A program made the translations under genes and the position numbers. Under the pieces are notes generated by a model that was given only the letters and a program-made list of their open reading frames with translations, did no database searches and had not been told where the DNA came from. Positions 11,059 through 21,163 of a DNA stretch of 64,000 nucleotides are shown here, piece by piece. How positions within the stretch are numbered: the stretch's first letter is position 1; every line of letters begins with the position of its first letter. The stretch lies in assembly GCA_963767635.1 (NCBI GenBank), contig CAVYEM010000001.1, positions 1,798,001 to 1,862,000 of the forward strand. The letters are read 5' to 3'. The stretch comes from CAVYEM01 sp963767635 (lineage in GTDB: Bacteria > Vulcanimicrobiota > Vulcanimicrobiia > Vulcanimicrobiales > Vulcanimicrobiaceae).

Positions 11059-13446
11059 GTGACCGCACGCATAGCGATTGTCTGCGCGGCGCTCGTCGCG
11101 CTGCTGACGGCTATTCACTCCACAGCCAATTCTACGCAGCTCCTGCTTCCGCTGGGCCGCAATGCGCTCGTCGTGCAAGCGATCGAAACGAACATCGTGC
11201 GGGTACATTTGCAAATCCCAAAGCATCAGAGTGCGCGAACGCTCGTCGTCGATCCGCACGCGCGATGGCCTGGTGCGTCGGTACGCATCGATCGGTCCAG
11301 CGAGCGCACGCGGATCGCCACCGGCGCGTTGAGCGTCACGATGTACAAAAACCCGGTTCGTTTGGAGATCGACGATGCCGACGGCAAACGCTTGCTGTGG
11401 GAATCTTCCGAACACGATATTCGGGCGCATGCGGTGCGCTTACGCTATGCACCGGCGGGCGCGTTCTACGGAATCGACAACACCAGTCTGCCCGGCAACA
11501 ATGTCGACGCGCGTCAAGATATTCGTAACGGCCTGCTGCGCAACGGTGGAGGAACCGTAAGCGCCGGCCGCCAGGGTGACGGCGGAGCACCGCTCGCGTA
11601 TACGAGCCGATATGGGATCCTGATCGACTCCGACGGCGGCGCCTTTACCATCGACAACGATTGGATTGCCTTCACCGGCGATTCGCGCGCAGATATCGAA
11701 TTTTTTGTGATTGTCGGCGATCCCAAAGCGATCATGCGCGGCGTTGCCGACATCAGCGGGCATCCGCCGATGATACCTAAATGGTCTTTGGGATTTCTCA
11801 ACAGTCAATGGGGAAGTTCGCAGCGCCAGGTCGAGCGCATCGTGAGCACCTACCGGGCCAAGCATATCCCGCTGGATGCGTTTATCCTCGATTTTGACTG
11901 GAAAGCCTGGGGAGAGGACGACTACGGCGAGTGGCGCTGGAACAGCACGCACGGCGCCGGCAACGTGCGGCCCGATCTTTTTCCCGGCGGCGCGTCCGGC
12001 AAATTCGGCCGCGAAATGGAAGCGGCCGGTGTCAAGCTCGCCGGCATCTTCAAGCCCCGCATCCTGCTTTCGAACTCACGCGGAACCGTCGATGCAGCTG
12101 CCAAATATGCATTTGCGCACCACTTGTTCTTTTCTTGGCAGCGCCCGTACGCTGAATACTTTTCCGGACGTCGCGCTCGCGACATCGATTTTGCAAAGGC
12201 CGCCGCGCGCACATGGTTTTGGCAGCATACGCTTCCTGCATATCACGCCGGGATAGCCGGCTTTTGGAACGATGAGGCGGACGCGATCGGCGATGTCCAA
12301 TTTCCGAACTTCCAACACGAAAACATGGAACGCGCCATGTACGACGGTGCGCGCGCCGTAGGAAACGAACGCGTTTGGTCGCTCAACCGCAATTTCTATT
12401 TAGGCGCGCAGCGGTATGCGTATGGCGAGTGGTCCGGAGACATCGAAACGAGCTTCGACTCCATGCGGGAGCAGGCGATCCGCATGCTCGGCACGATCGA
12501 TTTAGGCGAGCCGCATTGGAGCATGGACACCGGCGGATTCGACGGCCATCCGAGCCCGGAGAATTACTCGCGTTGGATGCAGTTTGCGGCCCTGACGCCA
12601 ATCATGCGCGTTCATGGCACGTACGGAGAGAAACGCCAGCCCTGGGTGTACGGCCCGCAAGCGCAGGCTGTCGCCACAGCCGCGATTGACTTACGCTATC
12701 GGCTGCTTCCGTACATCTACGCATACGAATGGCAAGCGCACACGTCCGGCGTGGGCGTCGTTCGACCGCTAGTGTGGGATTTTACCCATGACAAGAATGC
12801 GCCGTACGTTACGGACGAGTGGATGTTCGGCGAGCAATTGCTGGCGGCACCGGTCTTGGGCGAGGGACAGGCGCATCGCAGCATTTATTTGCCGAAAGGA
12901 ATCTGGTTCGATTTTTTTCGCGGCACCCGGTATCAAGGTCCCGAAACGTTAGCGTATGGGGTCGACGCGAGGACCTGGAACGATATGCCGCTCTTCGTAC
13001 GGGAAGGCGCGATCATTCCGATGCAGCCCGTCGAGCAATATACCGCACAACACTCGCCGGCGCGCATCACATTAGAGATTTTTCCTTCGCGATTACCTTC
13101 GTCGTTTCTGTACTATGATGACGACGGCCACACATATGCCTACGAACACGGGGCATATTTTCAACAACAACTGCGCGTAGTAGCCGATGGGCCCGTGGTC
13201 CGTTTTCGTGCCGAATTACCATCCGGCACTTTTCGCCCGGCTCTTCGCACGTACGAGCTGCACATTCACGGCATTGCGGCGCGGCAGCTCTGGATTGACG
13301 GGCGTCAAGTCGCGCGTGTACCAAACCTGGCAGCGTTGGAAGCCTCGGATGCTCAAGGCTGGACCACCGGTCGCAGCGTGTACGGTCCGACGACGTACGT
13401 AAACGCCGAGGCTGGGGCGCTTGACACCATCACGGCTCTGCCGTGA
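11059..13446 (+). CDS. GH31 alpha-glucosidase/alpha-xylosidase-type enzyme, secreted
   Basis: Product of 795 residues starting at GTG, with a signal peptide (MTARIAIVCAALVALLTAIHS). It has the GH31 layout: N-terminal beta-sandwich; catalytic barrel with DAFILDFDWKAWG, the nucleophile Asp405 in GFWNDEADA and the acid/base Asp461 in EWSGDIETSFD; then DTGGF; then the proximal and distal beta domains. GH31 removes non-reducing alpha-glucosyl or alpha-xylosyl residues. The setting (GH35, GH29 and GH3 genes in the same window) makes alpha-xylosidase on xyloglucan-type side chains attractive, but this is inference. Its stop overlaps the GTG of the downstream kinase remnant by four bases. Confidence 0.92.
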   Translation: MTARIAIVCAALVALLTAIHSTANSTQLLLPLGRNALVVQAIETNIVRVHLQIPKHQSARTLVVDPHARWPGASVRIDRSSERTRIATGALSVTMYKNPVRLEIDDADGKRLLWESSEHDIRAHAVRLRYAPAGAFYGIDNTSLPGNNVDARQDIRNGLLRNGGGTVSAGRQGDGGAPLAYTSRYGILIDSDGGAFTIDNDWIAFTGDSRADIEFFVIVGDPKAIMRGVADISGHPPMIPKWSLGFLNSQWGSSQRQVERIVSTYRAKHIPLDAFILDFDWKAWGEDDYGEWRWNSTHGAGNVRPDLFPGGASGKFGREMEAAGVKLAGIFKPRILLSNSRGTVDAAAKYAFAHHLFFSWQRPYAEYFSGRRARDIDFAKAAARTWFWQHTLPAYHAGIAGFWNDEADAIGDVQFPNFQHENMERAMYDGARAVGNERVWSLNRNFYLGAQRYAYGEWSGDIETSFDSMREQAIRMLGTIDLGEPHWSMDTGGFDGHPSPENYSRWMQFAALTPIMRVHGTYGEKRQPWVYGPQAQAVATAAIDLRYRLLPYIYAYEWQAHTSGVGVVRPLVWDFTHDKNAPYVTDEWMFGEQLLAAPVLGEGQAHRSIYLPKGIWFDFFRGTRYQGPETLAYGVDARTWNDMPLFVREGAIIPMQPVEQYTAQHSPARITLEIFPSRLPSSFLYYDDDGHTYAYEHGAYFQQQLRVVADGPVVRFRAELPSGTFRPALRTYELHIHGIAARQLWIDGRQVARVPNLAALEASDAQGWTTGRSVYGPTTYVNAEAGALDTITALP

Positions 13447-13726
13447 GGTTCTTCCCCCGCGCGGGTAATGGCGTTTTGCGCCGCGTAATCGGCGTCGACC
13501 TCGGCGGAACGCACGCGGCTGCGGCAATCGTGCGTGACGACGGAATGATTCTGGGCCGGAACGAGATCAATTTCTTGCTCGATGCCGTTCGACGCCGCGT
13601 CGACGAACTCACCGTAACGGTGCCCCGGGCAAAGTGCGGCTCACGATCGCGCAACTCGGCAACGACGCGGGACAGATCGGTGCTGCCGCACTGGTGTTGC
13701 GAGCGCTCGAGCGTCGGAACGTGTAA
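13443..13726 (+). pseudogene. ROK-family sugar kinase remnant with large internal deletion
   Basis: The first 25 or so residues read VIGVDLGGTHAAAAIVRDDG, the ATP-binding start of a ROK kinase. They pass directly into LLDAVRRRVDELTV, which matches the C-terminal end of such proteins. After a one-base frameshift near 13635 the reading continues as LTIAQLGNDAGQIGAAAL and ends at TAA 13724-13726. A complete ROK protein has about 300 residues, so roughly 200-250 internal codons are gone and the remaining end is out of frame. The GTG start overlaps the GH31 stop (GTGA), showing that the intact gene was once coupled to the glycosidase. It cannot encode an active kinase. Confidence 0.75.
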
Positions 13727-13802
13727 TGCCAGCCGCGGGCAGTCACCAGCGCGATTGCTACCACACATCTACTCCAGAGTCGAAGCACAGTCGGGATAAG
13801 CG

Positions 13803-14282
13803 ATGAAGATAGTAAATACTAGACACATAGAGTGGGTATCTCAGGACTCTCCGAACGGAAAATTTTCGCGGGCCGGCCAGAAAATTTCGGAGGCGCTGGG
13901 ACGCGACCGGCGGTCTTCTTCCCTGAGCGAGCGGCATCCGTTCGACGTCGAGATCACCAGAATCCCCGCCGGCGCGGCTTCTTGTCCCTATCATTCCCAC
14001 AGCGCGCAGTGGGAGTTTTACCATGTGATTTCGGGGAAGGGTACCGTACGGCATTCCGATGGGAACGTTGCAATTGAAGCCGGTGACGCGTTCATCTTCA
14101 AACCGAACGAGCCGCATCAGATCATAAACGATGGCTCTGAAGAGCTCCTATTCTACGTCATCGCGGACAATCCCATCGGGGAATCGTGCTATTATCCCGA
14201 CAGCAAGAAATGGGCCGTGAAGTCACCCGAGTACCAGCTCATTCGCAGTGAGCCTTTAGACTATTACGATGGCGAAGAGTAA
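13803..14282 (+). CDS. Cupin-domain protein
   Basis: Product of 159 residues with a single double-stranded beta-helix. Motif 1 reads ASCPYHSHSAQWEFYHVISGKG with His-x-His and a downstream Glu as likely metal ligands. Motif 2 reads AGDAFIFKPNEPHQIIND. These stretches are listed in part only to show the motif residues. Such small cupins bind a metal and are often isomerases, dioxygenases or sugar-binding regulators, and nothing narrows the role here. No signal peptide, so cytoplasmic. It lies 76 bases after the kinase remnant and 48 bases before the MDR oxidoreductase. Confidence 0.82.
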   Translation: MKIVNTRHIEWVSQDSPNGKFSRAGQKISEALGRDRRSSSLSERHPFDVEITRIPAGAASCPYHSHSAQWEFYHVISGKGTVRHSDGNVAIEAGDAFIFKPNEPHQIINDGSEELLFYVIADNPIGESCYYPDSKKWAVKSPEYQLIRSEPLDYYDGEE

Positions 14283-14330
14283 CGGACCGCGCTTTCACTG
14301 CTGCATCACGGCATTTGAGGAGAACGCCCA

Positions 14331-15299
14331 GTGAACGCTGCGGTCGTCACCGATCCTGCTCGCGCGCCACAGTGGACAACGTTCCAAGACCCGGTGACCG
14401 GCGAGGGCGAGGTGCTCGTCAACGTCAACGCCGCGGCCCTGAGTCACCTCGTACGCGCGCAAGCATCCCGAGCGCATTACAGCGCGACCGCAAGTTCCTC
14501 GTTCGTGGCGGGTGTTGACGGCGTAGGCCGGCTCGATAACGGCCGGCGCGTTTATTTTGCGTTTCCACGATCGCCGTTCGGAGCGATGGCGGAGCGCGTT
14601 CCGGTGGGCAGCAATCTGTGCATTGCCGTTCCGAACGACGTAGACGACGCCACGGCCGCGGCCATCGCCAATCCCGGTATGTCGTCATGGGCGGCGCTCG
14701 TGGAGCGAGCAAAGTTCGTACAGGGGGAGACGGTGCTGATCAATGGCGCGACGGGCGCCGCGGGCCGCTTGGCGATTCAAATCGCAAAGTATCTCGGCGC
14801 AAACCGCGTGATCGCAACCGGCCGCGACGAGCAGCAATTCGAAGCGCTTCGCGCTCTTGGTGCAGACGAGACCATATCGCTCACGCGGCCGAGCGACGAG
14901 CTTGTCGCGGTTCTGCGCACGGCAATATATGACTGCGGTGTCGCCGTCATTCTCGATTATCTTTGGGGCGTTTCCGCGCAACAACTGCTTGCAGTTATCG
15001 CGGGAGGCGGGTCCGATGCGGAAGCGCCGCGCATCCGGTTCGTGCAGATCGGCGCGATGTCGGGTCCAGAGATTCCATTCGACGCAAGCGTGCTGCGAAG
15101 TTCGCGCCTCGAGCTGCTTGGCAGTGGCCTTCGCAGCGTCGCGCATACTCGGCTCGTCAGCATCGTCGGAGACGTCATGCGCGCGACCACGCCGGCGAAG
15201 TTGCATATTCAGACGATCTTACGACCGTTTGAAGCAGTCGAGACTGCCTGGAATGAGGATAGCCGCCGCTGCCGTCTCGTTTTTACGAGCGCGATCTGA
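14331..15299 (+). CDS. Zinc-independent MDR oxidoreductase (quinone reductase-like)
   Basis: Product of 322 residues. The start is GTG 14331, preceded by GAGGAG at a suitable distance. The N-terminal GroES-like half (PVTGEGEVLVNVNAAALSHL) lacks the Cys/His zinc ligands of alcohol dehydrogenases. The Rossmann half has the nucleotide motif VLINGATGAAGRLAIQIAKYLG and RVIATGRDEQQ. This suits NADPH-dependent quinone or enone reductases of the medium-chain family. The substrate is unknown. No membrane segments or signal. It follows the cupin gene on the same strand and could be co-transcribed with it. Confidence 0.82.
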   Translation: MNAAVVTDPARAPQWTTFQDPVTGEGEVLVNVNAAALSHLVRAQASRAHYSATASSSFVAGVDGVGRLDNGRRVYFAFPRSPFGAMAERVPVGSNLCIAVPNDVDDATAAAIANPGMSSWAALVERAKFVQGETVLINGATGAAGRLAIQIAKYLGANRVIATGRDEQQFEALRALGADETISLTRPSDELVAVLRTAIYDCGVAVILDYLWGVSAQQLLAVIAGGGSDAEAPRIRFVQIGAMSGPEIPFDASVLRSSRLELLGSGLRSVAHTRLVSIVGDVMRATTPAKLHIQTILRPFEAVETAWNEDSRRCRLVFTSAI

Positions 15300-15454
15300 T
15301 TTGTACATCGCGCGCTGAGGAGGATTGCGCCGTCCAGTATGGCGCGTATCGATTACTTTCACGGCCAAGGCGGTCAAGAGCAACTTCCGGAAAGGCGAAT
15401 CGATGAAATATCGGCCCCCAAATATCCCCTCAGGCTCGCGCGCAATCTAGTGAC

Positions 15455-16261
15455 GTGGTCGTTTCGTTCGTCTCGCCGCAGGAAACCGATCAAAACATCA
15501 CTCGCTTTACCGAGAACAACGTGGTCGTCTATAGGGCAACGGTGGCTCCGACCGCGCCGCTATTAGCCTTTCTTCCCGGAACGCATGGCAAGCCTGAAAA
15601 TTTGAAGCGCTTTCTCACTACTGCGGCAATAGACGGCTACCGCGCGATTGGGTTGATGTACGACGACGCTGACGCCGTCAACGTGATCTGTCCGAGCAAC
15701 CCAAATCCATCATGCTCCGCGCTCGTACGGCGCAAGCGGATTTACGGCGTGGACGATACGAACCTCATCGACGACCGGCCGGTAGAGTCAATCGTCAACC
15801 GGCTCGTCAAACTGCTGCTCTACTTAAACGCGCAACATCCGCGCGACGGCTGGAACAGGTATCTCTCCGATGGCGCACCGGATTGGTCGCATATCGCCAT
15901 CGGCGGACATTCACAAGGTGCCGGCATGGCTGCGTTTATAGCCAAAGAACACGCTGTCGCGCGAGTCTTGCTCTTTTCGAGCCCGTGGGATTTTCACGTC
16001 TCGAGTGGTCTTTCACCGTGGCTGCGCGCTCCATCGTCCACACCTTCAGACCGATGGTTTGCCGCTTATCACATCAGGGAGCCGATGGCACGTTTGATCG
16101 TCCGCGCACTTTCGCTGGAACCGCAAGCAGGCAAAAATGTGGCACGGTTCGGAGCCGTGGCATATCATATGAGCGTGGTCGGCGACTACACGACGCCGCT
16201 CACCAGCAACGGAACACCGGAATATCTCTCGGATTGGCTATTCCTGCTGGGGAGCCCATGA
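15455..16261 (+). CDS. Alpha/beta hydrolase (BPSS1187-like), N-terminus uncertain
   Basis: Product of 268 residues from GTG 15455. The nucleophile elbow is visible as IAIGGHSQGAGMAAFIA with Ser as nucleophile, and LLAFLPGTHG looks like the oxyanion-hole strand. His in VAYHMSVVGDY is a candidate for the triad. Relatives usually begin with a signal peptide. Here the frame is open upstream only to a stop at 15404-15406 and the preceding residues (PQARAQSSDVV) look like the end of a cleaved leader, while an ATG at 15403 is in another frame. The real start may therefore be lost to an indel. Substrate unknown; esterase or lipase-like activity is plausible. Confidence 0.7.
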   Translation: MVVSFVSPQETDQNITRFTENNVVVYRATVAPTAPLLAFLPGTHGKPENLKRFLTTAAIDGYRAIGLMYDDADAVNVICPSNPNPSCSALVRRKRIYGVDDTNLIDDRPVESIVNRLVKLLLYLNAQHPRDGWNRYLSDGAPDWSHIAIGGHSQGAGMAAFIAKEHAVARVLLFSSPWDFHVSSGLSPWLRAPSSTPSDRWFAAYHIREPMARLIVRALSLEPQAGKNVARFGAVAYHMSVVGDYTTPLTSNGTPEYLSDWLFLLGSP

Positions 16262-16289
16262 TATCGTACATGTAGGGAAAAGGGGCACC

Positions 16290-16694
16290 GTGATCACCGG
16301 CATCCACGCGATTTTCTACACCAAGCACTCCAAGGAGATGTACGACTTTCTTAAGGACGTGCTCGACCTGCACTACGTCGACGCGGGCAACGGGCGCCTC
16401 TTCTTCGCCGCACCGCCGACGGAATTCGCCGTCCATGAGACGGAAGACGATCCCGAACACGAACTGTGGCTGATCTGCGCAGACATCACAGCGACGGTAC
16501 AGCAGCTCGAGAAAAAGGGCATCCAAACGACACCGGTCGCCGACCGCGGCTGGGGTTTGGTAACGACGCTCGAACTGCCCGGCGGCGACAAGCTCGGCCT
16601 CTACGAACCAAAGCATCTCTCGCCGCTCACGTCAGCCTGCCCGGGTAAGCCATCGCATGCGTGCCGGGACAGCGGCAACGGCGTCACCAGCTGA
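16290..16694 (+). CDS. VOC-family (glyoxalase/bleomycin-resistance fold) protein
   Basis: Product of 134 residues starting at GTG, with GGGAAAAGGGG just upstream. It shows the paired beta-alpha-beta-beta-beta modules of the vicinal oxygen chelate fold: HAIFYTKHSKEMYDFLKDVL, then ELWLICADITATVQQLEKKG and TTLELPGGDKLGLYEP. Likely metal ligands are His7, Glu in the first module and Glu in LGLYEP. The last 25 residues after PKHLS look like a tail without fold. Reaction unknown; relatives include dioxygenases and lyases. One of five VOC genes in the window. Confidence 0.78.
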   Translation: MITGIHAIFYTKHSKEMYDFLKDVLDLHYVDAGNGRLFFAAPPTEFAVHETEDDPEHELWLICADITATVQQLEKKGIQTTPVADRGWGLVTTLELPGGDKLGLYEPKHLSPLTSACPGKPSHACRDSGNGVTS

Positions 16695-16830
16695 CTAACA
16701 CGACGCGTCGCCCGTGATGCGGCATGGAGACGCACCTGTCGCGGAGAAGCAGTTCACTGCGCTCGCTGCTTTTAGCAACAATGGTTCGACGACGTCGAGG
16801 GGCTGGCCAAGGAACTGATCATTGCCGCCG

Positions 16831-19760
16831 CTAGGAATGCCGTTTCGCGTCACACTCCTGGCTTTGTGACGGACTCCGTGTCGCATGAAAATTAGAGCGC
16901 AAGCCAACGCGTTTGCCGGCCGCGATTGCCGCCCAATATTTCGCTGCGCATGCACGGTAGATGCCGTAAACCCCATCGGGATGTTTGTCCGCATTGAAGG
17001 TGAGCCAAAATTGCGGCGCCGGCGGAAAGGGCGAATTGCGTAAAATGCGCGATTCCTGGCGGATCGCGCTTGTCACCGGACGATCGCTTCCGTCGGGATT
17101 GACAATCCCCATGTCGCTGCCTTCGTTGACGCGAAAGCCGCCGGGAAACCACCAAAAAACGACGCCATCGTCGCGCGATTCGCGAACCAAACGATAAAAA
17201 TCGCGATAGAAGCGCGCCTGTCGGGTGAGCGTCTGCGCCGTGGGTCCGCCTGCAAGAGGATCCTGAACCGAGTATCCCACTTCCGCCCAGAACACCGGTA
17301 GATGCGGCGCAACGGCGCGCGCATAATCGATCTCGAATCGCCCCGGGCGGATTTGCCGCCAGTCGCCGACGCGGCCGTATCCTTCAGGCTCGAGCATATC
17401 GACGGCACGCGCCAAACCCGGGAATTGGTACGGCATGTTGGTTGCGCCGTCGTCCGTCGGATCGCCTGCCCACGCCATTCGAAACGCGATCGCATGATTG
17501 GGATCTTGCGCGTGCATTTGGTTTCGCACCGCACCATACGTCGATGCAAGCCAATCGTCCGCAAAATGCCGGTACGCCACGACCATGCGGCTCCATGGTC
17601 CCGCACTCGAGGCGATGTCGCGATCGGAGGGATTCGTCACTTCTCCTCGCGCATTGCGCGGCGTGGTAAACCGCCAAGCACGTTCAGCCGCCGTAAGATC
17701 ACCGTAGTGCGCCACAATCCAATGTCGCCACGCCGGGTCGAGCGCCGCGCGCGCAGCTTGCGTGCCGAACCCCGGTTCCCATGCGATCCCGTACGCGAAG
17801 ATCGTACCGCTGGACCGAAGGCGATAACGCCCGATCAAGCGCTGCTGCGCCGGCCAGTTCCACTGCTGCGGCATCCCCGGACGCAAGCATAGGTTGACGC
17901 GCAGATGATGCTTCGCCGCTAAACGCAACAGATCGAGAAGATTCCAGGAGCTTGCCTCGGAGGTGTCGATCCAAGCCGTGATTTCATTCATGCCGGCCGC
18001 CGCGATGCCGTGCAGATCGCGATCGACAATCGCGGTGTCATACGACTGCGCGCTCAGGTACTCGTTGAAATACGGCTCGTCTTCGGTGCCGATGCTAGAC
18101 GAGGGCGCATAATTCACGCCGTTGATGCGCCAGCGCTGAGCGCCGATCCAAAAATGCCCATTGCGAACACGCACGAACTTGGGTCGCCCAAAGGAATACA
18201 CGAAAAAGGGGTGTGAGATCGAATCGATGGAAACGCCGCGATCAAGCAGACTGCGCGGTTAGGCGATATGCCGCCGGTTTTGGCGGGGGCATCCACTGCC
18301 GCCGGACCACAGCGAGCGCGTTACTCTGCAGTCGCACAGGCCATTCTACAGCGGTGATGGGCTTACCGTTCGCCGAAATCGTCACGCGAACGGTAAGGTC
18401 GCGCGGGACGGCGCGCAGGTTTACGATGCGCGCACCGACGTCGAGGGCTTGATGCGGAAATACCGTGTAGTATTGAGCGCCTCCGTCAAGGAGGAAGGCG
18501 CCGCGTTGCATGTCGCGCAGCGCTGTAACGAACAGCGCGCGAACGTTCGGATCGGCGTAAAAAGCCGGATCTGCGATAGTCGAGGTGAGCAGCGCACTGC
18601 GCGCCGGTAAGGCGAGATAAAGATTCACCGGACTCCCGCGCCAGACGCCTGTACGGGCATCGTAGGTCGTTGCGAGTGCGATCTGCCGCCACGCACGGCC
18701 TTTATCGAAACCGCTGTCTGGCCGCGCCTGTACGGACAAGATTCGCCCAGCCGGCAACGGCAGTGCGCCGCCCGCGCGGCTTTTCAAGATCAGCGGTCGA
18801 TGGCTTTCGAAGAACTTGTAGTTCGGCGCCAAAATATCACGCGGTACGATGCGCGCGTCGAGTTGCGGGTTCGCCGGCGCCGTGCCCACGCGGAGCAGCC
18901 AATACGATGCTGTGCCGGGAACGTCGCCGCGCGAGAAGCCCGGAAGGGCAATGAGAAAACGCGTCGTTTCCGCCGGCTGGAAACCGCGGCGCGATTGCGC
19001 GGCCGTATTCGTAAAGAACGATCGAAAGCTCGCGGCCGGAATGCGGTACCGCCGCCAGTTTTCCGTAAGCGGGACCGTCGCGCTCCACTTGGATCCGTCG
19101 CGCTCTTCCCAAAGCACGGAAAGCGCGCGTGTATGTCCGTCTCCCGCGCGCGCGCAGATCACCGTGACGGAATCGCCGCGGTGAAACAGCCCAGAACGGG
19201 GCGCAGCGGGACCGAACGGATCGAATCCACCGTCGTTGCGAATCACCGCATGCAGCGCTGTACGGCGGCGGCCGCCGATCGTCACGGCGTGCAGCTCATA
19301 CCGTCCGCCGCGATCGAAGTGTTCCGGCGTGTCTTTCCAACCTGCAATCGATTTTGGTGATTGGAACAACCAGTGCGCCGGCTGCGTTAACGCCGGTCCG
19401 CGCAGTTCCGTTTGCCAGGCCGGGACGCCCAATGCCACGACGGACCCACCGCTGCGAAGCAGCCGTTCAACGATCCGATCGAGCGCGATTGGAAGTTTTT
19501 GCGCTTGCGGAAGGACTAGGAACGTGCCCGCAGGTGCGCTTGCGGCGGTTAACGCCGCAGCGCGCACCGGACGGATCGAATAGCCTGCGCTTGCCACGAT
19601 GGAGTCGACGTTTTGCACCAGCACGCGGCTGTAGCCGGGCAAAGTAGGGATCGTCCAAGACCTCCGCAACTGGAACGCTGCGGACCGCAGCCGTTCCATG
19701 AAGCGCCGTGAACGCGCTAAGTACGATGCTTATTACACAGAACGCGGCGGCAGCTCGCAT
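16831..19760 (-). CDS. Large secreted TIM-barrel glycoside hydrolase (GH-A type), interrupted by two frameshifts
   Basis: I read this as one gene of about 975 residues in three frames: signal peptide from ATG 19760 (MRAAAAFCVISIVLSAFTAL), then the frame 19640-18242, then 18246-16831. The removed span, 2930 minus 2 bases, is divisible by three, consistent with two +1 insertions, near 19642 and 18245. The middle part has GTFLVLPQAQKLP and a GGSVVALGVPAW segment followed by beta domains. The C-terminal part begins RWRINGVNYAP and has a barrel with the candidate acid/base in IAWEPGFG and the candidate nucleophile in PVFWAEVGYS, as in clan GH-A (GH5/GH42-like). It would act outside the cytoplasm on plant beta-glycans (inference). 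Two separate proteins is the alternative, but the sequence continues seamlessly over the junction. Confidence 0.7.
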
Positions 19761-19924
19761 AACGGCTTTTTCCGGAAGCCTCGATGAGGTTACTGCTTCT
19801 GCATCTGGCGTGGCGTTAGGGCGCTCATGTTCGTTCAATAGGGAAGGCTTTTCTTCCGGATCGTAGGACCGGCACAAGGACTCTTTCGAAAACATCTTCG
19901 CAAAACGCTTCAGCTGTTCTCACC

Positions 19925-20086
19925 CATGGTTCGACGGGCTCACCATGACAGAAATTCGCCCAGCCGTTCTTCGACGGGCTTTGCGTGACAACGCTGCTCA
20001 GCGTGACAGCCCGCTTCGACGGGCTTTGCGTGACAACGCTGCTCAGCGTGACAGCACAGCCCGCTTCGACCGGCTCAGCGTGACGC
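19925..20086. repeat. Hairpin-repeat cluster, including CATGGT-type
   Basis: Four or five units lie between the hydrolase and the dehydrogenase gene. The first has arms CATGGT and ACCATG around TCGACGGGCTC (19925-19947). The others are CGCT/AGCG-type, with partial half-units (GCTGCTCAGCGTGACA). The last unit overlaps the 3' end of the Ldh_2 gene and supplies its stop codon. The 314 bases from 19761 to 20074 hold nothing else I can identify. Confidence 0.88.
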
Positions 20087-21163
20087 CGCAAGGTTTAACG
20101 GGAGATCGAGTTCGCGCGCCAATGTTTCAAGATCGGCCCACACGCTCTCGTGAATTGGCACACCGTGCGAGCGATTGCGCAACGCTCGTTCGTGCTCGAT
20201 CTCCCCGGCCACGTAGATCCGGTCTTGGCCCGGACTTTTCGCGCTCTCCTTGAACGCGCGTAGTTCGCCATCCATGTCACGTTTGAAATCCTCGAGGTCG
20301 CGCATCGCATCGACGCGCAAGGCGGCAAACCAGTGGGAGACCGCGCCACGGCGGTCGTCCGCGTCCGGCAAACCAAGATCGGGACCGAAAGCGCCGCCGC
20401 TGAGCACGCCGCACAGGATGTCGACCAGTAGCCCTAAGCCATATCCTTTATGGCCGCCCCGTTCGGTGCCCGCGCCGCCGAGCGGAAGCAGCGCTCCCGC
20501 GAGTCCCGCAACCGGATCGATCGTTTCGCGCCCAAATGTATCGACTGCCCACCCATCTGCAAGCGTGAGGCCTTTGCGCCGGTAGACTTCGAGCCTGCCA
20601 CGTGGTACTGCGGTCGTGGCGAAGTCGAGCACGAACGGCGGTTCTTCTCCCGCCGGCACCGCGAAAGCCAGCGGATTCGTCCCGAGCATTAGATCGCTTC
20701 CGAACGTCGGCACGGCGTAGCGCACGGAGTTCGTCGACGAGATGCCGATCATATCGTGTTCTAGGGCCATCATCGCGTAATATCCCGCGATTCCGTAGTG
20801 ATTCGAATTGCGAACAGAGCCGAACGCGATACCGACGTTTTTGGCTTTGTCGATCACCGCACGCATCGTTTGAATGGCGGCGGGATGCCCGAGGCCATTG
20901 TCCGCATCCAGCAGCACGCTGCACGGCGTTTGCCGCACGATGCTATATTTCGGTGTAGGAGTCATAATGCCGGCGCGAATGCGGCTGACGTAATAGGCGT
21001 TCAAGCGCGCCACGCCGTGCGACTCGATGCCGCGCAAGTCCGCCTGTACCAGCACGTCGGCGACCTGAGCGGCGTGCGCCGCGTCGACGTTGAGTCGTTG
21101 GAGCGCCGAACCGACGAAGGCTTTGAGCCGCTCCTCGGTACTTCTCCGGTACGCATCTCTCAC
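20075..21163 (-). CDS. Malate/L-lactate dehydrogenase-type oxidoreductase (Ldh_2 family)
   Basis: Product of 362 residues. NAD(P)-dependent reductases of this family act on 2-keto acids such as malate, ureidoglycolate, 2,3-diketogulonate or sulfolactate. Typical segments are VQADLRGIESHGVARL with the family His, GLGHPAAIQTM, VRNSNHYGIAGYYAM, LGTNPLAFAVPA and RGGHKGYGLGLLVDIL. The GTG start at 21163 overlaps the GH3 stop by four bases (GTGA), so the two are translationally coupled and the enzyme may process a product of that sugar pathway. The last residues (AASR) and the TGA come from the adjoining hairpin repeat. Cytoplasmic. The actual substrate is not determinable. Confidence 0.87.
   Translation of the reverse strand: MRDAYRRSTEERLKAFVGSALQRLNVDAAHAAQVADVLVQADLRGIESHGVARLNAYYVSRIRAGIMTPTPKYSIVRQTPCSVLLDADNGLGHPAAIQTMRAVIDKAKNVGIAFGSVRNSNHYGIAGYYAMMALEHDMIGISSTNSVRYAVPTFGSDLMLGTNPLAFAVPAGEEPPFVLDFATTAVPRGRLEVYRRKGLTLADGWAVDTFGRETIDPVAGLAGALLPLGGAGTERGGHKGYGLGLLVDILCGVLSGGAFGPDLGLPDADDRRGAVSHWFAALRVDAMRDLEDFKRDMDGELRAFKESAKSPGQDRIYVAGEIEHERALRNRSHGVPIHESVWADLETLARELDLPLNLAASR

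Noticed and set aside
16695..16994. Minus-strand frame of 99 codons downstream of the large hydrolase
   Set aside because: It overlaps the hydrolase C-terminus in another frame and shows no motif or ribosome site.
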